Shown here: piece after piece, positions 38,784 through 46,895 of the stretch
How the letters are laid out: each line of letters opens with the position of its first letter
How positions within the stretch are numbered: the stretch's first letter is position 1
DNA from: a virus
Direction: 5' to 3' (one strand)
DNA: 64,000 nt
IMG/VR virus record: IMGVR_UViG_3300028883_000005
Location: 1-64,000 of that record
Made by a program: the position numbers and the translations under genes
Notes under the pieces: model-generated
What the model was told of the DNA's origin: nothing
The model's input: only the letters and a program-made list of their open reading frames with translations
The model's database searches: none

Positions 38784-39631
38784 TTGAAGACCCTATCATA
38801 ATTATAGATAGCCATGCTGTAGGACATGCAGCCAAACACTCCTACGGGGGCCTTTCATATGGAGGGGAGCCCGTAGGAGTTATTTATGGATTTTTAACCA
38901 AGATGCTGTCCTTAGCTCAAAAATTCGATACCAGAAAATTTGTATTTACTTTTGATAGCGGAAAAAGTTACCGCAGAGACATTTATTCTGGCTATAAAAT
39001 TAAGGACATAGAATATTCTGAAGAAGAAATAGAGAATAACAGAATAGCCAGATACCAATTGGGATTACTAAGAACCCAAGTACTGCCGGAATTGGGGTTC
39101 TCTAATATATACATACAAACAGGGCTGGAAGCAGACGATATCATTGCTTCCTGTGTCATACATAATAAAGGAACAAAAATTATTCTTTCGGATGATAGAG
39201 ATTTATATCAGCTTCTCGGCTACTGTGATATGTTCAAACTCAAAAAGAAAAAGTTGTACACTAAACAGAATTTAAAAGATAGATGGGGATGCACTCCTGA
39301 AGAATGGAAAGAGATGAAAATCTACGCAGGGTGTAAAGGAGATAAAGTTCCTAATATCCCTGGTGTTGCTGAAAAAACAGCCTTAAAATATTTACAAGGA
39401 AGAGCTTCTGTTAAGGTAGAAACAAAAATCAACTTGTTTCTCAGAGAAAACCCTGACTTCATAGATAGGAACAAAAGCCTAACTTGGTTACCATTTGAAG
39501 ATACACAAAAAATTAAATTCAAGGAATTTAATAAACTGCAATATATGGATATTTATAGGGTGTGCAATAGATACGGATTCAACTCTTTGATAAATAAAAA
39601 CTATAACAGAACTTGGGAAAGGTTTTGTTGA
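38780..39631 (+). CDS. 5'-3' exonuclease / flap endonuclease (FEN-like), 283 aa
   Basis: PIIIIDSHAVG at the start, FTFDSGKSYRRDIY, GLEADDIIA, LSDDRDLYQLL and GDKVPNIPGVAEKTALKYL (helix-hairpin-helix) are the acidic and H3TH motifs of the polymerase-associated 5' nuclease, as in T5/T4 RNase H. The family A polymerase here lacks a 5' nuclease, so this gene supplies Okazaki primer removal. Starts by ATGA overlap with recA. Confidence 0.88.
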   Translation: MIEDPIIIIDSHAVGHAAKHSYGGLSYGGEPVGVIYGFLTKMLSLAQKFDTRKFVFTFDSGKSYRRDIYSGYKIKDIEYSEEEIENNRIARYQLGLLRTQVLPELGFSNIYIQTGLEADDIIASCVIHNKGTKIILSDDRDLYQLLGYCDMFKLKKKKLYTKQNLKDRWGCTPEEWKEMKIYAGCKGDKVPNIPGVAEKTALKYLQGRASVKVETKINLFLRENPDFIDRNKSLTWLPFEDTQKIKFKEFNKLQYMDIYRVCNRYGFNSLINKNYNRTWERFC

Positions 39632-39632
39632 T

Positions 39633-40202
39633 ATGGCAAAGAAAAAAGCTAAAGGTGGTATCAAAAAAGGAGCCCCTTACGAAAACGAAATGGCTAAAGA
39701 GCTAAGCTGGTGGTTCTCCTGGGGAGAAAGATCCGACTTGATAAGAAGGACAAAAGCTTCAGGTGGGTGGGCTACAGAAAGAGACAAAGTAGACCTGCCG
39801 GCGGCTTATCAACATGGTGATCTTTCCCCTACCCATCCTAGTATTTACCCTTTTTTCGATTTGTTTCTCGTGGAGGTTAAGAGGGGATATACGGGAATGG
39901 ACATCCTAAACATAGTAGACCAGCCTCCTGGTTTTAAAGAAGTGTGTCCTCTTATGGATTGGTGGGAAAAAGCGGAAAAGGAGAAGGAAATTAGTAAAAG
40001 GTTGCAAACTATGATCCTTTTCAAGAGGGATCGAAGGAAAAAAATGGTAGCTATTTCATCCTCTCTTAAAAACGCTCTTAAGATATATGATCGCGAAGGT
40101 ATTTTAATCAAAAACAAGATATTTATAATGGATATGGCAGAGTTTTTCTGCCATATAGATCCTGAAGATGTGAGTAATTTGATATCCTTTTTCAGAGGAT
40201 AG
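39633..40202 (+). CDS. Resolvase-like PD-(D/E)XK nuclease, 189 aa
   Basis: APYENEMAKELSWWFS is followed later by PFFDLFLVEVKRGYTG, the D and E-x-K of the PD-(D/E)XK fold, with R-R-T-K-x-S-G-G between. This order resembles Holliday-junction-resolvase or phage endonuclease-like enzymes. Basic N-terminus (MAKKKAKGGIKKG). Likely cuts branched recombination intermediates; substrate not proven. Confidence 0.65.
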   Translation: MAKKKAKGGIKKGAPYENEMAKELSWWFSWGERSDLIRRTKASGGWATERDKVDLPAAYQHGDLSPTHPSIYPFFDLFLVEVKRGYTGMDILNIVDQPPGFKEVCPLMDWWEKAEKEKEISKRLQTMILFKRDRRKKMVAISSSLKNALKIYDREGILIKNKIFIMDMAEFFCHIDPEDVSNLISFFRG

Positions 40203-40237
40203 GTTCAAATGCAGATTATACTTTATAATTCGTAAAT

Positions 40238-40272
40238 AATATCTTGCTGCCTTCATAAATAGCTGTTATATT
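40238..40272 (+). promoter_or_regulatory. TTTATC-family promoter 8
   Basis: AATATC (40238-40243), TTGCTG (-35), 17 bases, TATATT (-10, 40267-40272). Precedes the operon with the DNA ligase. Confidence 0.75.
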
Positions 40273-40302
40273 TAGACATAAACAATAAATGAGGAGAACG
40301 TT

Positions 40303-40635
40303 ATGAGTTCCGATACAATACATCTGAAAGACTTTTTAGAGGGAGAAGGCAGATTCTCGTCATATAACATTGTGATGGAGAAGCTATCCGAAGCTTTTAA
40401 CCAAAGCGAAGAGGACCTAGATTATGCTCTCAAAGTTGCAGGTAACTTCGATACCTTAATCATGTTTTGCTCTGCTTCAAGAGATATGAAAATGAATGTG
40501 AGAGAGGTAGCAGATTTATCACTTAATACTACAATCCCTCAAATGTATCTGAGAGAGATACGACCAAAAGGAAGGGAAGAAGATGAGAAGCCTAGCGCCA
40601 GTGTTGTCAATTTTAGAAGAGATAGGAAGTGTTAG
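40303..40635 (+). CDS. Hypothetical protein, 110 aa
   Basis: Helical, acidic, with a DNA-binding-like C-terminal part (MNVREVADLSLNTTIPQMYL). GGAG upstream of the ATG. It overlaps the ligase gene by 53 bases. No family recognised. Confidence 0.55.
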   Translation: MSSDTIHLKDFLEGEGRFSSYNIVMEKLSEAFNQSEEDLDYALKVAGNFDTLIMFCSASRDMKMNVREVADLSLNTTIPQMYLREIRPKGREEDEKPSASVVNFRRDRKC

Positions 40636-41914
40636 AAGCCGAAAAGAGAAAGAAAGAATTCTCCAAGAAGGTCTAGAATCCGAATGCGGAGAGTACCTAA
40701 GAAAAACAATTCTTTATGCTCTAGATGCTTACCGACAGTTCAACGTAACCAAGTTAGATAGCACAATAGTAAATACAGGCATCTCCGGATACCCATCTGT
40801 AGATGAAATATTTTTACAATTAGATCTACTGGCTTCTAAAAAAGGAGCAAGCCAAGCTGAAAAAGACGAGTTAAACTTCCTGTGTGGAACAGATAAAGAA
40901 ACCTTGGAGGTAACAAAAAGAATCATTAACAAAGACCTCCGCTGTGGATTGGGTGTTAAAACCGCAGAGAAGTTTGTTGAAGGCGTTAAAGACTACGGTG
41001 TAATGAAGCCCAAAACAGAGAAGAAAAGCCTTCTAAAGGACTTTGATAAGTTTTTGGCGCTAGCTGGAGGATATCATAATATTTGCTGGTCAGACAAAGT
41101 GGATGGTGTTAGAGTTTGTGACTGCACCGTTCATGAAGATGGATTAGTAGAATACACTTCTACTAATGGTAAACCCTACCGAAACTTTCATTGTTTCAAC
41201 CCTGAAGTTATTGATATAGCTAAAACTATACATTTAGAACACGGTGTGCCCTATCCAATAGGATTTGATGGTGAAGTTATCGACTACACCGGAAATTTCC
41301 AAAAAGTTGTAACCCAAACACAAAGAGATTACGATGTAAATACCTCTAACCTTAGGCTTCTTATTTGGTCAGTCACCTGTCCTGGACCCTTCCAAAAGAG
41401 GTACCAAATGGTTAGAGAGAACTTACCATCTGTTCGCCAAATACTCCGCCAGCAGGACCTTATCGGTCCTAAAGCTAAAACCAATGTTTTCTGTCTGCAT
41501 CATTATTTTGAACATCATTTAAAAGAATGGAAAGATGTAGAGCTTCTCGCACGGAGAATGATAAATACAGGCGAGGAGGGTGTTGTATTAAAGGTTTCTG
41601 ATCATGAACACGAGAGAAAAAGGAGCCGCCTCTGGTTTCGTTTGAAAGCTCTTTACCTTGAAGGTGAGGGTGTAGAGGTAGATCTTAAAGTATTGAGAGC
41701 AGAAAAAGGTACTGGTAAGTTCTCTGAAATGCTAGGAGCCCTAATTTGCGATTATAACGGTGAGGAAGTCAGAGTAGGCGGGGGATTTAAAGAGTCACAA
41801 AGGAAAGAATTTATAGACAATCCTCCTAAATGGATAACTGTAAATGCAGACAGTGAGACAGATGAGAAGTCTCTACGGTTTCCTCAATTTGTTAGAGCTA
41901 GGGAGGAGAAATGA
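40583..41914 (+). CDS. ATP-dependent DNA ligase, 443 aa
   Basis: Motif I is K172-V-D-G (SDKVDGVRV) with the adenylated Lys; motif III IGFDGEVI; motif IV EEGVVLKV; motif V WFRLKAL; and an OB-fold with GTGKFSEMLGALICDY. The N-terminus (SILEEIGSVRSRKEKERIL) resembles T4 ligase. Seals nicks left after flap removal. Starts inside the previous gene with GAAGGGAAGAAG before the ATG. Confidence 0.88.
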   Translation: MRSLAPVLSILEEIGSVRSRKEKERILQEGLESECGEYLRKTILYALDAYRQFNVTKLDSTIVNTGISGYPSVDEIFLQLDLLASKKGASQAEKDELNFLCGTDKETLEVTKRIINKDLRCGLGVKTAEKFVEGVKDYGVMKPKTEKKSLLKDFDKFLALAGGYHNICWSDKVDGVRVCDCTVHEDGLVEYTSTNGKPYRNFHCFNPEVIDIAKTIHLEHGVPYPIGFDGEVIDYTGNFQKVVTQTQRDYDVNTSNLRLLIWSVTCPGPFQKRYQMVRENLPSVRQILRQQDLIGPKAKTNVFCLHHYFEHHLKEWKDVELLARRMINTGEEGVVLKVSDHEHERKRSRLWFRLKALYLEGEGVEVDLKVLRAEKGTGKFSEMLGALICDYNGEEVRVGGGFKESQRKEFIDNPPKWITVNADSETDEKSLRFPQFVRAREEK

Positions 41915-42165
41915 GACCAGGACAATATAGAAAAGAGGGAAGAAAAGCTTATCGAGATGGCATTCCTATTGAAGATTGCCCTTTTAAACACGGAATAGAA
42001 GATTGGAGAGAGGGCTGGAGGGATGCAGCGATAGAAGAAGAGAGGCTGCACCTCGCCAGAGAAAAAGAAACCTCACCTCCTTATTACACGCTCCTGTATG
42101 AGGTAGGCACTGTAGGAGAGCTCTATGAGTTGCTGGAGCAAATAAAAAGGAATCAAGGTGATTAA
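41911..42165 (+). CDS. Small protein with Rmf/CrpP-like motif, 84 aa
   Basis: The N-terminal 45 residues read EGRKAYRDGIPIEDCPF and DWREGWRDA, close to the short motif of ribosome-modulation-factor/CrpP-like proteins that many phages carry. In bacteria Rmf dimerises ribosomes; a phage copy could act on ribosomes, but this is speculative. Start overlaps the ligase stop (ATGA). Confidence 0.5.
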   Translation: MRPGQYRKEGRKAYRDGIPIEDCPFKHGIEDWREGWRDAAIEEERLHLAREKETSPPYYTLLYEVGTVGELYELLEQIKRNQGD

Positions 42166-42361
42166 ATATAATCAAGCCATGCACTACTTGAGACAAAATG
42201 GATTTCAAGTAGGTGAGGACGCTGAGGAGGGCATACCTGGTGCTCAGGAAGTTATGGATGCCTACTCTTTTCATTACTCCTCACCTGGTGATCCTGGAGG
42301 ACAGATGCTTCTATGCGTGAAATTAGAGGAGTATCTAAAAACTAAAGAGGCTATAGCATGA
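42158..42361 (+). CDS. Small hypothetical protein, 67 aa (GTG start)
   Basis: GTG at 42158 with AAAGGA upstream; an in-frame ATG at 42179 is the alternative. Acidic. No family recognised. The stop overlaps the next start (ATGA). Confidence 0.5.
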   Translation: MIKYNQAMHYLRQNGFQVGEDAEEGIPGAQEVMDAYSFHYSSPGDPGGQMLLCVKLEEYLKTKEAIA

Positions 42362-42696
42362 ATCGTTCTCTAGCACTTAAGAATAAAGAACCGGCTGGTG
42401 GTTGTAAAGGTATAATTGCCCGTGCCTCTGCTTCCGAGGGTTTCACAAAGTACAATGATGGTTCAAGGGCTTTCTTCCTCCGTAAGTCCTTACGAATCCT
42501 TAAAAAGAAGTCTTGCCCTGGATGCGAGAAATGCGGATGGTTCTATGACTGTGCTCCTGAAGTACATTTAGATGATTTTCCTATCGAAGGATTTGAAGAA
42601 ATTCAAAACGGGAAGCTGTATCGTATATGGGGAACTGGAGATGAGGACGATTTCTATTTATGTGTGATGCCCTACTCTGAGGAGGACCAGAAATGA
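42358..42696 (+). CDS. Cys-motif protein, 112 aa
   Basis: CPGCEKCGWFYDC in the middle suggests a metal site; the N-terminus is basic (KSLRILKKKS) and the end acidic. The region around GKLYRIWGTGDEDDF forms a beta pair. Function unknown. Confidence 0.55.
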   Translation: MNRSLALKNKEPAGGCKGIIARASASEGFTKYNDGSRAFFLRKSLRILKKKSCPGCEKCGWFYDCAPEVHLDDFPIEGFEEIQNGKLYRIWGTGDEDDFYLCVMPYSEEDQK

Positions 42697-42869
42697 CTGA
42701 AGCTAAAAAAGTTGAGATAATTTATTATCACTTAAGATTGAGTGAAGAGGATGCACGGATTATGATGGGCCTAGTTCAGAACCCCATCATTCACAATGAA
42801 GACGAGAGGATTAAAAAGTTCAGAGAAAGAATTTGGACTACCTTAGAAAAGATAGGTTGCAAGCCTTAA
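42693..42869 (+). CDS. Small hypothetical protein, 58 aa
   Basis: ATG at 42693 overlaps the previous stop (ATGA) and has GGAGG seven bases upstream. Helical (KVEIIYYHLRLSEEDARIMM). No family recognised. Confidence 0.55.
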   Translation: MTEAKKVEIIYYHLRLSEEDARIMMGLVQNPIIHNEDERIKKFRERIWTTLEKIGCKP

Positions 42870-42949
42870 TAGAGCCCGTGTTTCTCGTGAAGAGTTTCTA
42901 TTAATGTGTAGCTAACTACAGAAGTATTTAAGAGAGCTAAAGGTTTGAA

Positions 42950-43717
42950 ATGGTAGATTTTTTCAAAGAAATTAAACCAAGACATTCCCATATTTATCCT
43001 GCTAAAATGACAGAAATGGGGTTAAGTAGGCATTTCCAGATTCCTATGTTCGATTACAATATGCAGGCGCATGTGAGGATGGGTGTTTTCTTTGAAATGG
43101 TATCGGCTTGTTTATTTGGAGGAGTATTAGTGGATTCTGTTGTGAGTGAAAAGAAAGGTATTTATATAGGATGCAAACCAGATGTTAAAAACGGAAAAGA
43201 CAAAAGGTTTATAGAGTCGAAAGCAGTTAGAATGGGCAATCAATTAAATCTTCTTCATGGACAAGTTAGTGCTTACAAAGCTCTACAAATTGTTTACCCA
43301 GGATTTGATATTTATTACTGTATTTGGAGACACTCTGTTAAAGGGATAAAATCTTATTCTGGTTCTCACATGGATCTAAATAAAGAGTTGGCTGAAAAAA
43401 CCAGGGCAGGTATACTGGTTCCTTTTAGTTTAATAGAGAGGATGTGTTTTGAAGAAGGAAACGAATTGGCCAGATATGTAGATAACAAAGCATGGCCGGA
43501 TTGTACCAGAATTAAAAGCACAATATTAAATTCTATTCTTTTTAAACCCTCGGAAACACTGGAAAAATATGGCGGAGATTACAAATACACCTACAAACGA
43601 TATAGAACACCCAGGCTAAAAGTAGACGGGGTATTTGTAGAGTCCTTTCCTATTATCGTTGTGGAAAACAAAAACGATAATTGGAAAGATAACCTTTTAA
43701 ATACTGTTCCTTTTTGA
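42950..43717 (+). CDS. PD-(D/E)XK nuclease-like protein, 255 aa
   Basis: MGVFFEMVSACLFGG, then GCKPDVKNGKDKRFIESKAV and a Q-x-x-x-Y helix (HGQVSAYKAL) reproduce the E, D, E-x-K and Q-x3-Y order of RecB/Cas4-like nucleases. The C-terminal 90 residues show no motif. It lies next to the split Rad50/SbcD genes, so a role in DNA-end processing is plausible. AAAGG precedes the ATG. Confidence 0.6.
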   Translation: MVDFFKEIKPRHSHIYPAKMTEMGLSRHFQIPMFDYNMQAHVRMGVFFEMVSACLFGGVLVDSVVSEKKGIYIGCKPDVKNGKDKRFIESKAVRMGNQLNLLHGQVSAYKALQIVYPGFDIYYCIWRHSVKGIKSYSGSHMDLNKELAEKTRAGILVPFSLIERMCFEEGNELARYVDNKAWPDCTRIKSTILNSILFKPSETLEKYGGDYKYTYKRYRTPRLKVDGVFVESFPIIVVENKNDNWKDNLLNTVPF

Positions 43718-43761
43718 GGCACAAACCCGGATTGGCTTGCGATGGAAAAAGGTCTAATTTG

Positions 43762-43926
43762 ATGATATTTCATACTTTTGTACACACACATAAGCACTGG
43801 AAATGGAAAGTTCGTCAATGGGAGTGTTGCGGGCATATATGGCAGTTGCTACTTAGCAATAAATTTCCAGAGAGATATGGTTGGAGACCTGTTTGCCCTA
43901 CTTGCAAAAAGATAGGAAAGATATAA
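43762..43926 (+). CDS. Small zinc-finger-like protein, 54 aa
   Basis: ATG at 43762 behind AAAGGTCTAATTTG. ECCGHIW and CPTCKK give four Cys; the stop overlaps the next start (TAATG). A longer TTG-started frame begins at 43714 but without support. Confidence 0.5.
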   Translation: MIFHTFVHTHKHWKWKVRQWECCGHIWQLLLSNKFPERYGWRPVCPTCKKIGKI

Positions 43927-45032
43927 TGCCTTATTTGAGCAGCTTAACTTTTATCAATATCCAATCTCATAAAGAGACAATCCTACCTCTTTCTGAAGGC
44001 TTGAATATAATCAAAGGATCCTCCCACAAAGGTAAATCAGCGCTCATAAGAGGTATCAGATTGTTGCTTTTCAATGAGCCTCTGGCTCCACAAGATAAAA
44101 TAAAATCTTGGTTTTCTAGAGATAATGAGGAGCTATCCGTAACGGCAGAGTTTTCTGATGGTTCCTACGTGATCCGTACTCATAGCAAATCCTTCAATGG
44201 TTACATAGTGGGGAATGAAGATGGGGAGGGGGAGTTCGAAGCTTTAAGAGGTGACGTTCCTGAAGAAGTTAAAAAAGCATTAAATTTAGATAGAATAAAC
44301 TTCAGAGGCCAACATGATGGTTATTTCATGTTATCTTCTAAATCTGGTGAAGTTGGAAAATTGTTCAATCAGGTGGCTGGTCTGAGCGTAATAGACTTTG
44401 TTTTAGGTAACGTCAATTCTATGTCTAGAGAGACAAGCTGGAAGCTAGAATTAGCTAAAAAGGAAGTGGCTAAAGCAAAAGGTAAAATAGAGTCTCTATT
44501 ATACGCTAGAGAGGTAGAACCTAGGATTAAAGCTTTGGAGAGAAGGATAAACAGATGCTCTGCACTCACAGAGAATTTATCTGTGATGAAATCTGTTAAG
44601 AGCAGTATAAATCTCCAAGAGGAAATAATCAAAAGATCTAAAGAAAAAATATCTTTCAAATCCAAACTTCTGCTGCTAAAGTCTAAAATTGAAGAGTTTA
44701 AGACCTTAAATGGAGAGTATATATACCTTAAAAGCATAGATAGCACTATCAAAAGAGAAGAAAGAGCACACAAAGAAACCTCAGAGTGGTTGAAAGTAAA
44801 AACTAAAGCGGTCAAATTAAGAGCTAAAATCGAAGAGTACAAAACCATCGACGAAAAAAGAAAAGAACTTTCAAACATATACAACAGCATTACTAGTGCA
44901 AACTTACTGCAGAATTCGCTGTCAGAACGCTTAGAACAGCTAAAGGAAAAGCGAAAAGCACTACATAAGCAGCTTAATTATTGTCCGCGCTGCGGAGCAC
45001 ACAAGAGTCATTGGGATGATAAACGAGTTTAA
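43926..45032 (+). CDS. Rad50/SbcC N-terminal half (Walker A plus coiled coil), 368 aa
   Basis: LTFINIQSHKETILPL and Walker A GSSHKGKSAL (31-40) mark the ATP-binding N-lobe of SMC-like nuclease subunits; QHDGYFML fits the Q-loop region. Residues 180-345 are a long coiled coil. The end has CPRCG (C353, C356), a zinc-hook-like motif, and then stops. The C-lobe with Walker B is a separate gene (46889-47515). Together with SbcD (45766) they form a likely split Mre11-Rad50 complex, comparable in role to T4 gp46/47. The last 160 bases contain a diverged dispersed repeat (R6). Confidence 0.78.
   Translation: MPYLSSLTFINIQSHKETILPLSEGLNIIKGSSHKGKSALIRGIRLLLFNEPLAPQDKIKSWFSRDNEELSVTAEFSDGSYVIRTHSKSFNGYIVGNEDGEGEFEALRGDVPEEVKKALNLDRINFRGQHDGYFMLSSKSGEVGKLFNQVAGLSVIDFVLGNVNSMSRETSWKLELAKKEVAKAKGKIESLLYAREVEPRIKALERRINRCSALTENLSVMKSVKSSINLQEEIIKRSKEKISFKSKLLLLKSKIEEFKTLNGEYIYLKSIDSTIKREERAHKETSEWLKVKTKAVKLRAKIEEYKTIDEKRKELSNIYNSITSANLLQNSLSERLEQLKEKRKALHKQLNYCPRCGAHKSHWDDKRV
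44876..44935 (+). repeat. Diverged dispersed repeat copy R6, inside a coding sequence
   Basis: Aligned without gaps to R2 over the first half: ATACAA, GCATTA, TAG, then TGCAGAATTCG and AGAACGCTTAGA at matching spacing. It is in frame within the Rad50 N-half gene, about 75 bases before CPRCG. Confidence 0.6.
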
Positions 45033-45456
45033 AGGTAAATATCGGTTTTTAAGCAACTTTAGCTCTGCTCCTATTAAAGTAGGAAATAGAGAGTACCCTA
45101 CCGTGGAGCATTATTATCAAGCAATGAAGACTGATTCTTATCTAGAACAAGAATCTATAAGACTTTGCTCGTCTCCGGCTTTAGCTAAAAAACTAGGTAG
45201 AGAAGTTAAGATTAGAAAAGACTGGGAAGAGATAAAAATAATTGTAATGCTGAGGGCTTTGAGATTAAAATTTGAAAATCCTACCCTAAGAGAAAAGCTG
45301 TTAAGTACAGGAGATCAACTTTTGGTAGAGGGCAACTGGTGGCACGATACTTATTGGGGTAGATGTAGATGTAGGATATGTGAAGGCCATGGAGAGAATA
45401 AATTAGGGTGGCTTTTAATGAAAGTAAGAAAGGAGATTAAAAATGGGAAAGAGTAA
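45016..45456 (+). CDS. NADAR-family (YbiA-like) protein, 146 aa
   Basis: INEFKGKYRFLSNFSSAPI, the YPTVEHYYQAMKT helix, AKKLGREV, VMLRALRLKF and a closing W-H-D-T-Y-W-G with GENKLGWLLM are the NADAR (DUF1768) landmarks. Members are N-glycosidases acting on riboflavin intermediates or on ADP-ribosylated guanine in DNA; the latter reverses DarT-type toxins. In a phage this suggests defence evasion, or base handling linked to the deazaguanine genes. A CRCRICEGHGE loop is an added Cys-rich insert. Confidence 0.8.
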   Translation: MINEFKGKYRFLSNFSSAPIKVGNREYPTVEHYYQAMKTDSYLEQESIRLCSSPALAKKLGREVKIRKDWEEIKIIVMLRALRLKFENPTLREKLLSTGDQLLVEGNWWHDTYWGRCRCRICEGHGENKLGWLLMKVRKEIKNGKE

Positions 45457-45769
45457 ATTCAAAACAGAAACTCTGGGTCGGAAAAACAATACTAATCCTC
45501 TCGATCATATGTTTTCAGATTTTGATAGTATTCGAATCGAAGTTAGGTTCTTTCTCAAAAACCGCCCTCGACCCTACAGAAGGCCCTATCACCGCTCTGT
45601 ATTCTATATAGGCAGAAAGGTTTCCGTGCTTAGATTTTACGGAATACTATCTGATATGTTTACAGTAAATCGCTTAATCAAGCATTTAAAAAACCTTTTT
45701 CCAGATTTTAAAATCCACAAGATAAGTACATTTAGTTTAGCTATATACACCCGAGGTGATAGAAGATGA
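45443..45769 (+). CDS. Hypothetical basic protein, 108 aa
   Basis: Arg/Pro-rich (NRPRPYRRPYHR) with alternating strands. AAAGGAG before the ATG; overlaps both neighbours. No family recognised; lies between NADAR and SbcD-like genes. Confidence 0.5.
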   Translation: MGKSKFKTETLGRKNNTNPLDHMFSDFDSIRIEVRFFLKNRPRPYRRPYHRSVFYIGRKVSVLRFYGILSDMFTVNRLIKHLKNLFPDFKIHKISTFSLAIYTRGDRR

Positions 45770-46695
45770 AAATCGGATGTTTCGGGGATGTTCACATAAC
45801 AGACAAACGTCCTAAAAACAGAACGGATAAAGACTACCTGAACTCTCTGTATCGCAAGATAGAATGGGCTCGCGTAGAGCCCCTTAAAGAATGCGAATAC
45901 ATTATAATGCCAGGTGATATTTTTGACTCGTTTAAAGCCAGTGATTTCCTAAAGCAGTTCGCTATCCCTCTTTTCCTAAAAATGAAAGTCTTGGCTATCT
46001 ACGGTCAGCATGACTTACGATTCCATAACTCTAATAAGATGAACACACCATTAAGAGTGCTAGAAGTCGCAAAGGCTGTCACTGTACTAAATGGAAAACC
46101 TTTAGAAGTTTGCCCTGGTGTAGAGATATACGGATGCAATTGGGGGGAGGAAATACCTAAAATTGTAGACCCTGAAGCTTTAAATATCCTAGTGATTCAC
46201 TTGATGGTGATTAAAGATGAAAAGCTTTGGTCAGCACAAGAGGGTCATTCTATGGCTAAAATTCTATTAAGAACTTCTGGCTTTGATCTGATAATTTCTG
46301 GCGATAATCATCAGAGATTCACCAGCAATTATAAAGACAAGGCTTTAATCAATATGGGGTCTCTAATGAGATCTAAAATAGACCAAGTAGACCACAAACC
46401 TGCTGTAGCCGTTTTTGATACGGAAACTAAAAAAGTAGAAGTGATAGATATCCCTGTGAAGCCTATAAATGAAATCTTTAGGATAGAAGAGGCACAAAAA
46501 GAAGCTGATAGGAGTGAGCAATTAGAGTCTTTCATTGAAGGTTTAGAATCCACAGAGGAGATCGAAGGTCTAGATTTCAAAGCGAATGTTGAAGAATGGA
46601 TAAAAGATAACAAGGAAGAGCAGGATCCTGAGATTATAAAAATCATGGAGGAGGCTTTAGAATGGAAGAAATCGAGCAAGAAATCCAATCTTTAG
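45766..46695 (+). CDS. SbcD/Mre11-like metallophosphoesterase, 309 aa
   Basis: Metal motifs: GDVH (D8, H10), PGDIFD (D51), GQHD (82-83, for GNHD), VIHLMV and GDNHQRF (GHxH-like). The last 100 residues are a capping/acidic helical tail. It is the nuclease partner of the split Rad50 proteins at 43926 and 46889. Start overlaps the previous stop (ATGA). Confidence 0.82.
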   Translation: MKIGCFGDVHITDKRPKNRTDKDYLNSLYRKIEWARVEPLKECEYIIMPGDIFDSFKASDFLKQFAIPLFLKMKVLAIYGQHDLRFHNSNKMNTPLRVLEVAKAVTVLNGKPLEVCPGVEIYGCNWGEEIPKIVDPEALNILVIHLMVIKDEKLWSAQEGHSMAKILLRTSGFDLIISGDNHQRFTSNYKDKALINMGSLMRSKIDQVDHKPAVAVFDTETKKVEVIDIPVKPINEIFRIEEAQKEADRSEQLESFIEGLESTEEIEGLDFKANVEEWIKDNKEEQDPEIIKIMEEALEWKKSSKKSNL

Positions 46696-46895
46696 AAAAA
46701 GAGATAGCTAAGGCAGAACGGGACTTAGCTAAATCTGAAGGCGTAATTGAAAGCGAAAAGCTCCGCCTAGAAACTATAGGTGTATCTTATGAAGATTTGG
46801 AAGACAAACTATCAGTGATGGGTTCCCAGCTCAAAAAGATTTCCGAGGAAGCACAAAAGGAACTCGAAGAAATAAAAGGTGGATACCAATGGTAG
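46662..46895 (+). CDS. Coiled-coil protein of the Rad50 locus, 77 aa
   Basis: Entirely coiled coil (EEIEQEIQSLEKEIAKAERD and onward). GGAGG seven bases before the ATG. It ends seven bases inside the Rad50 C-half gene. It may be a leftover piece of the Rad50 coiled coil or an adaptor between the two halves. Confidence 0.6.
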   Translation: MEEIEQEIQSLEKEIAKAERDLAKSEGVIESEKLRLETIGVSYEDLEDKLSVMGSQLKKISEEAQKELEEIKGGYQW

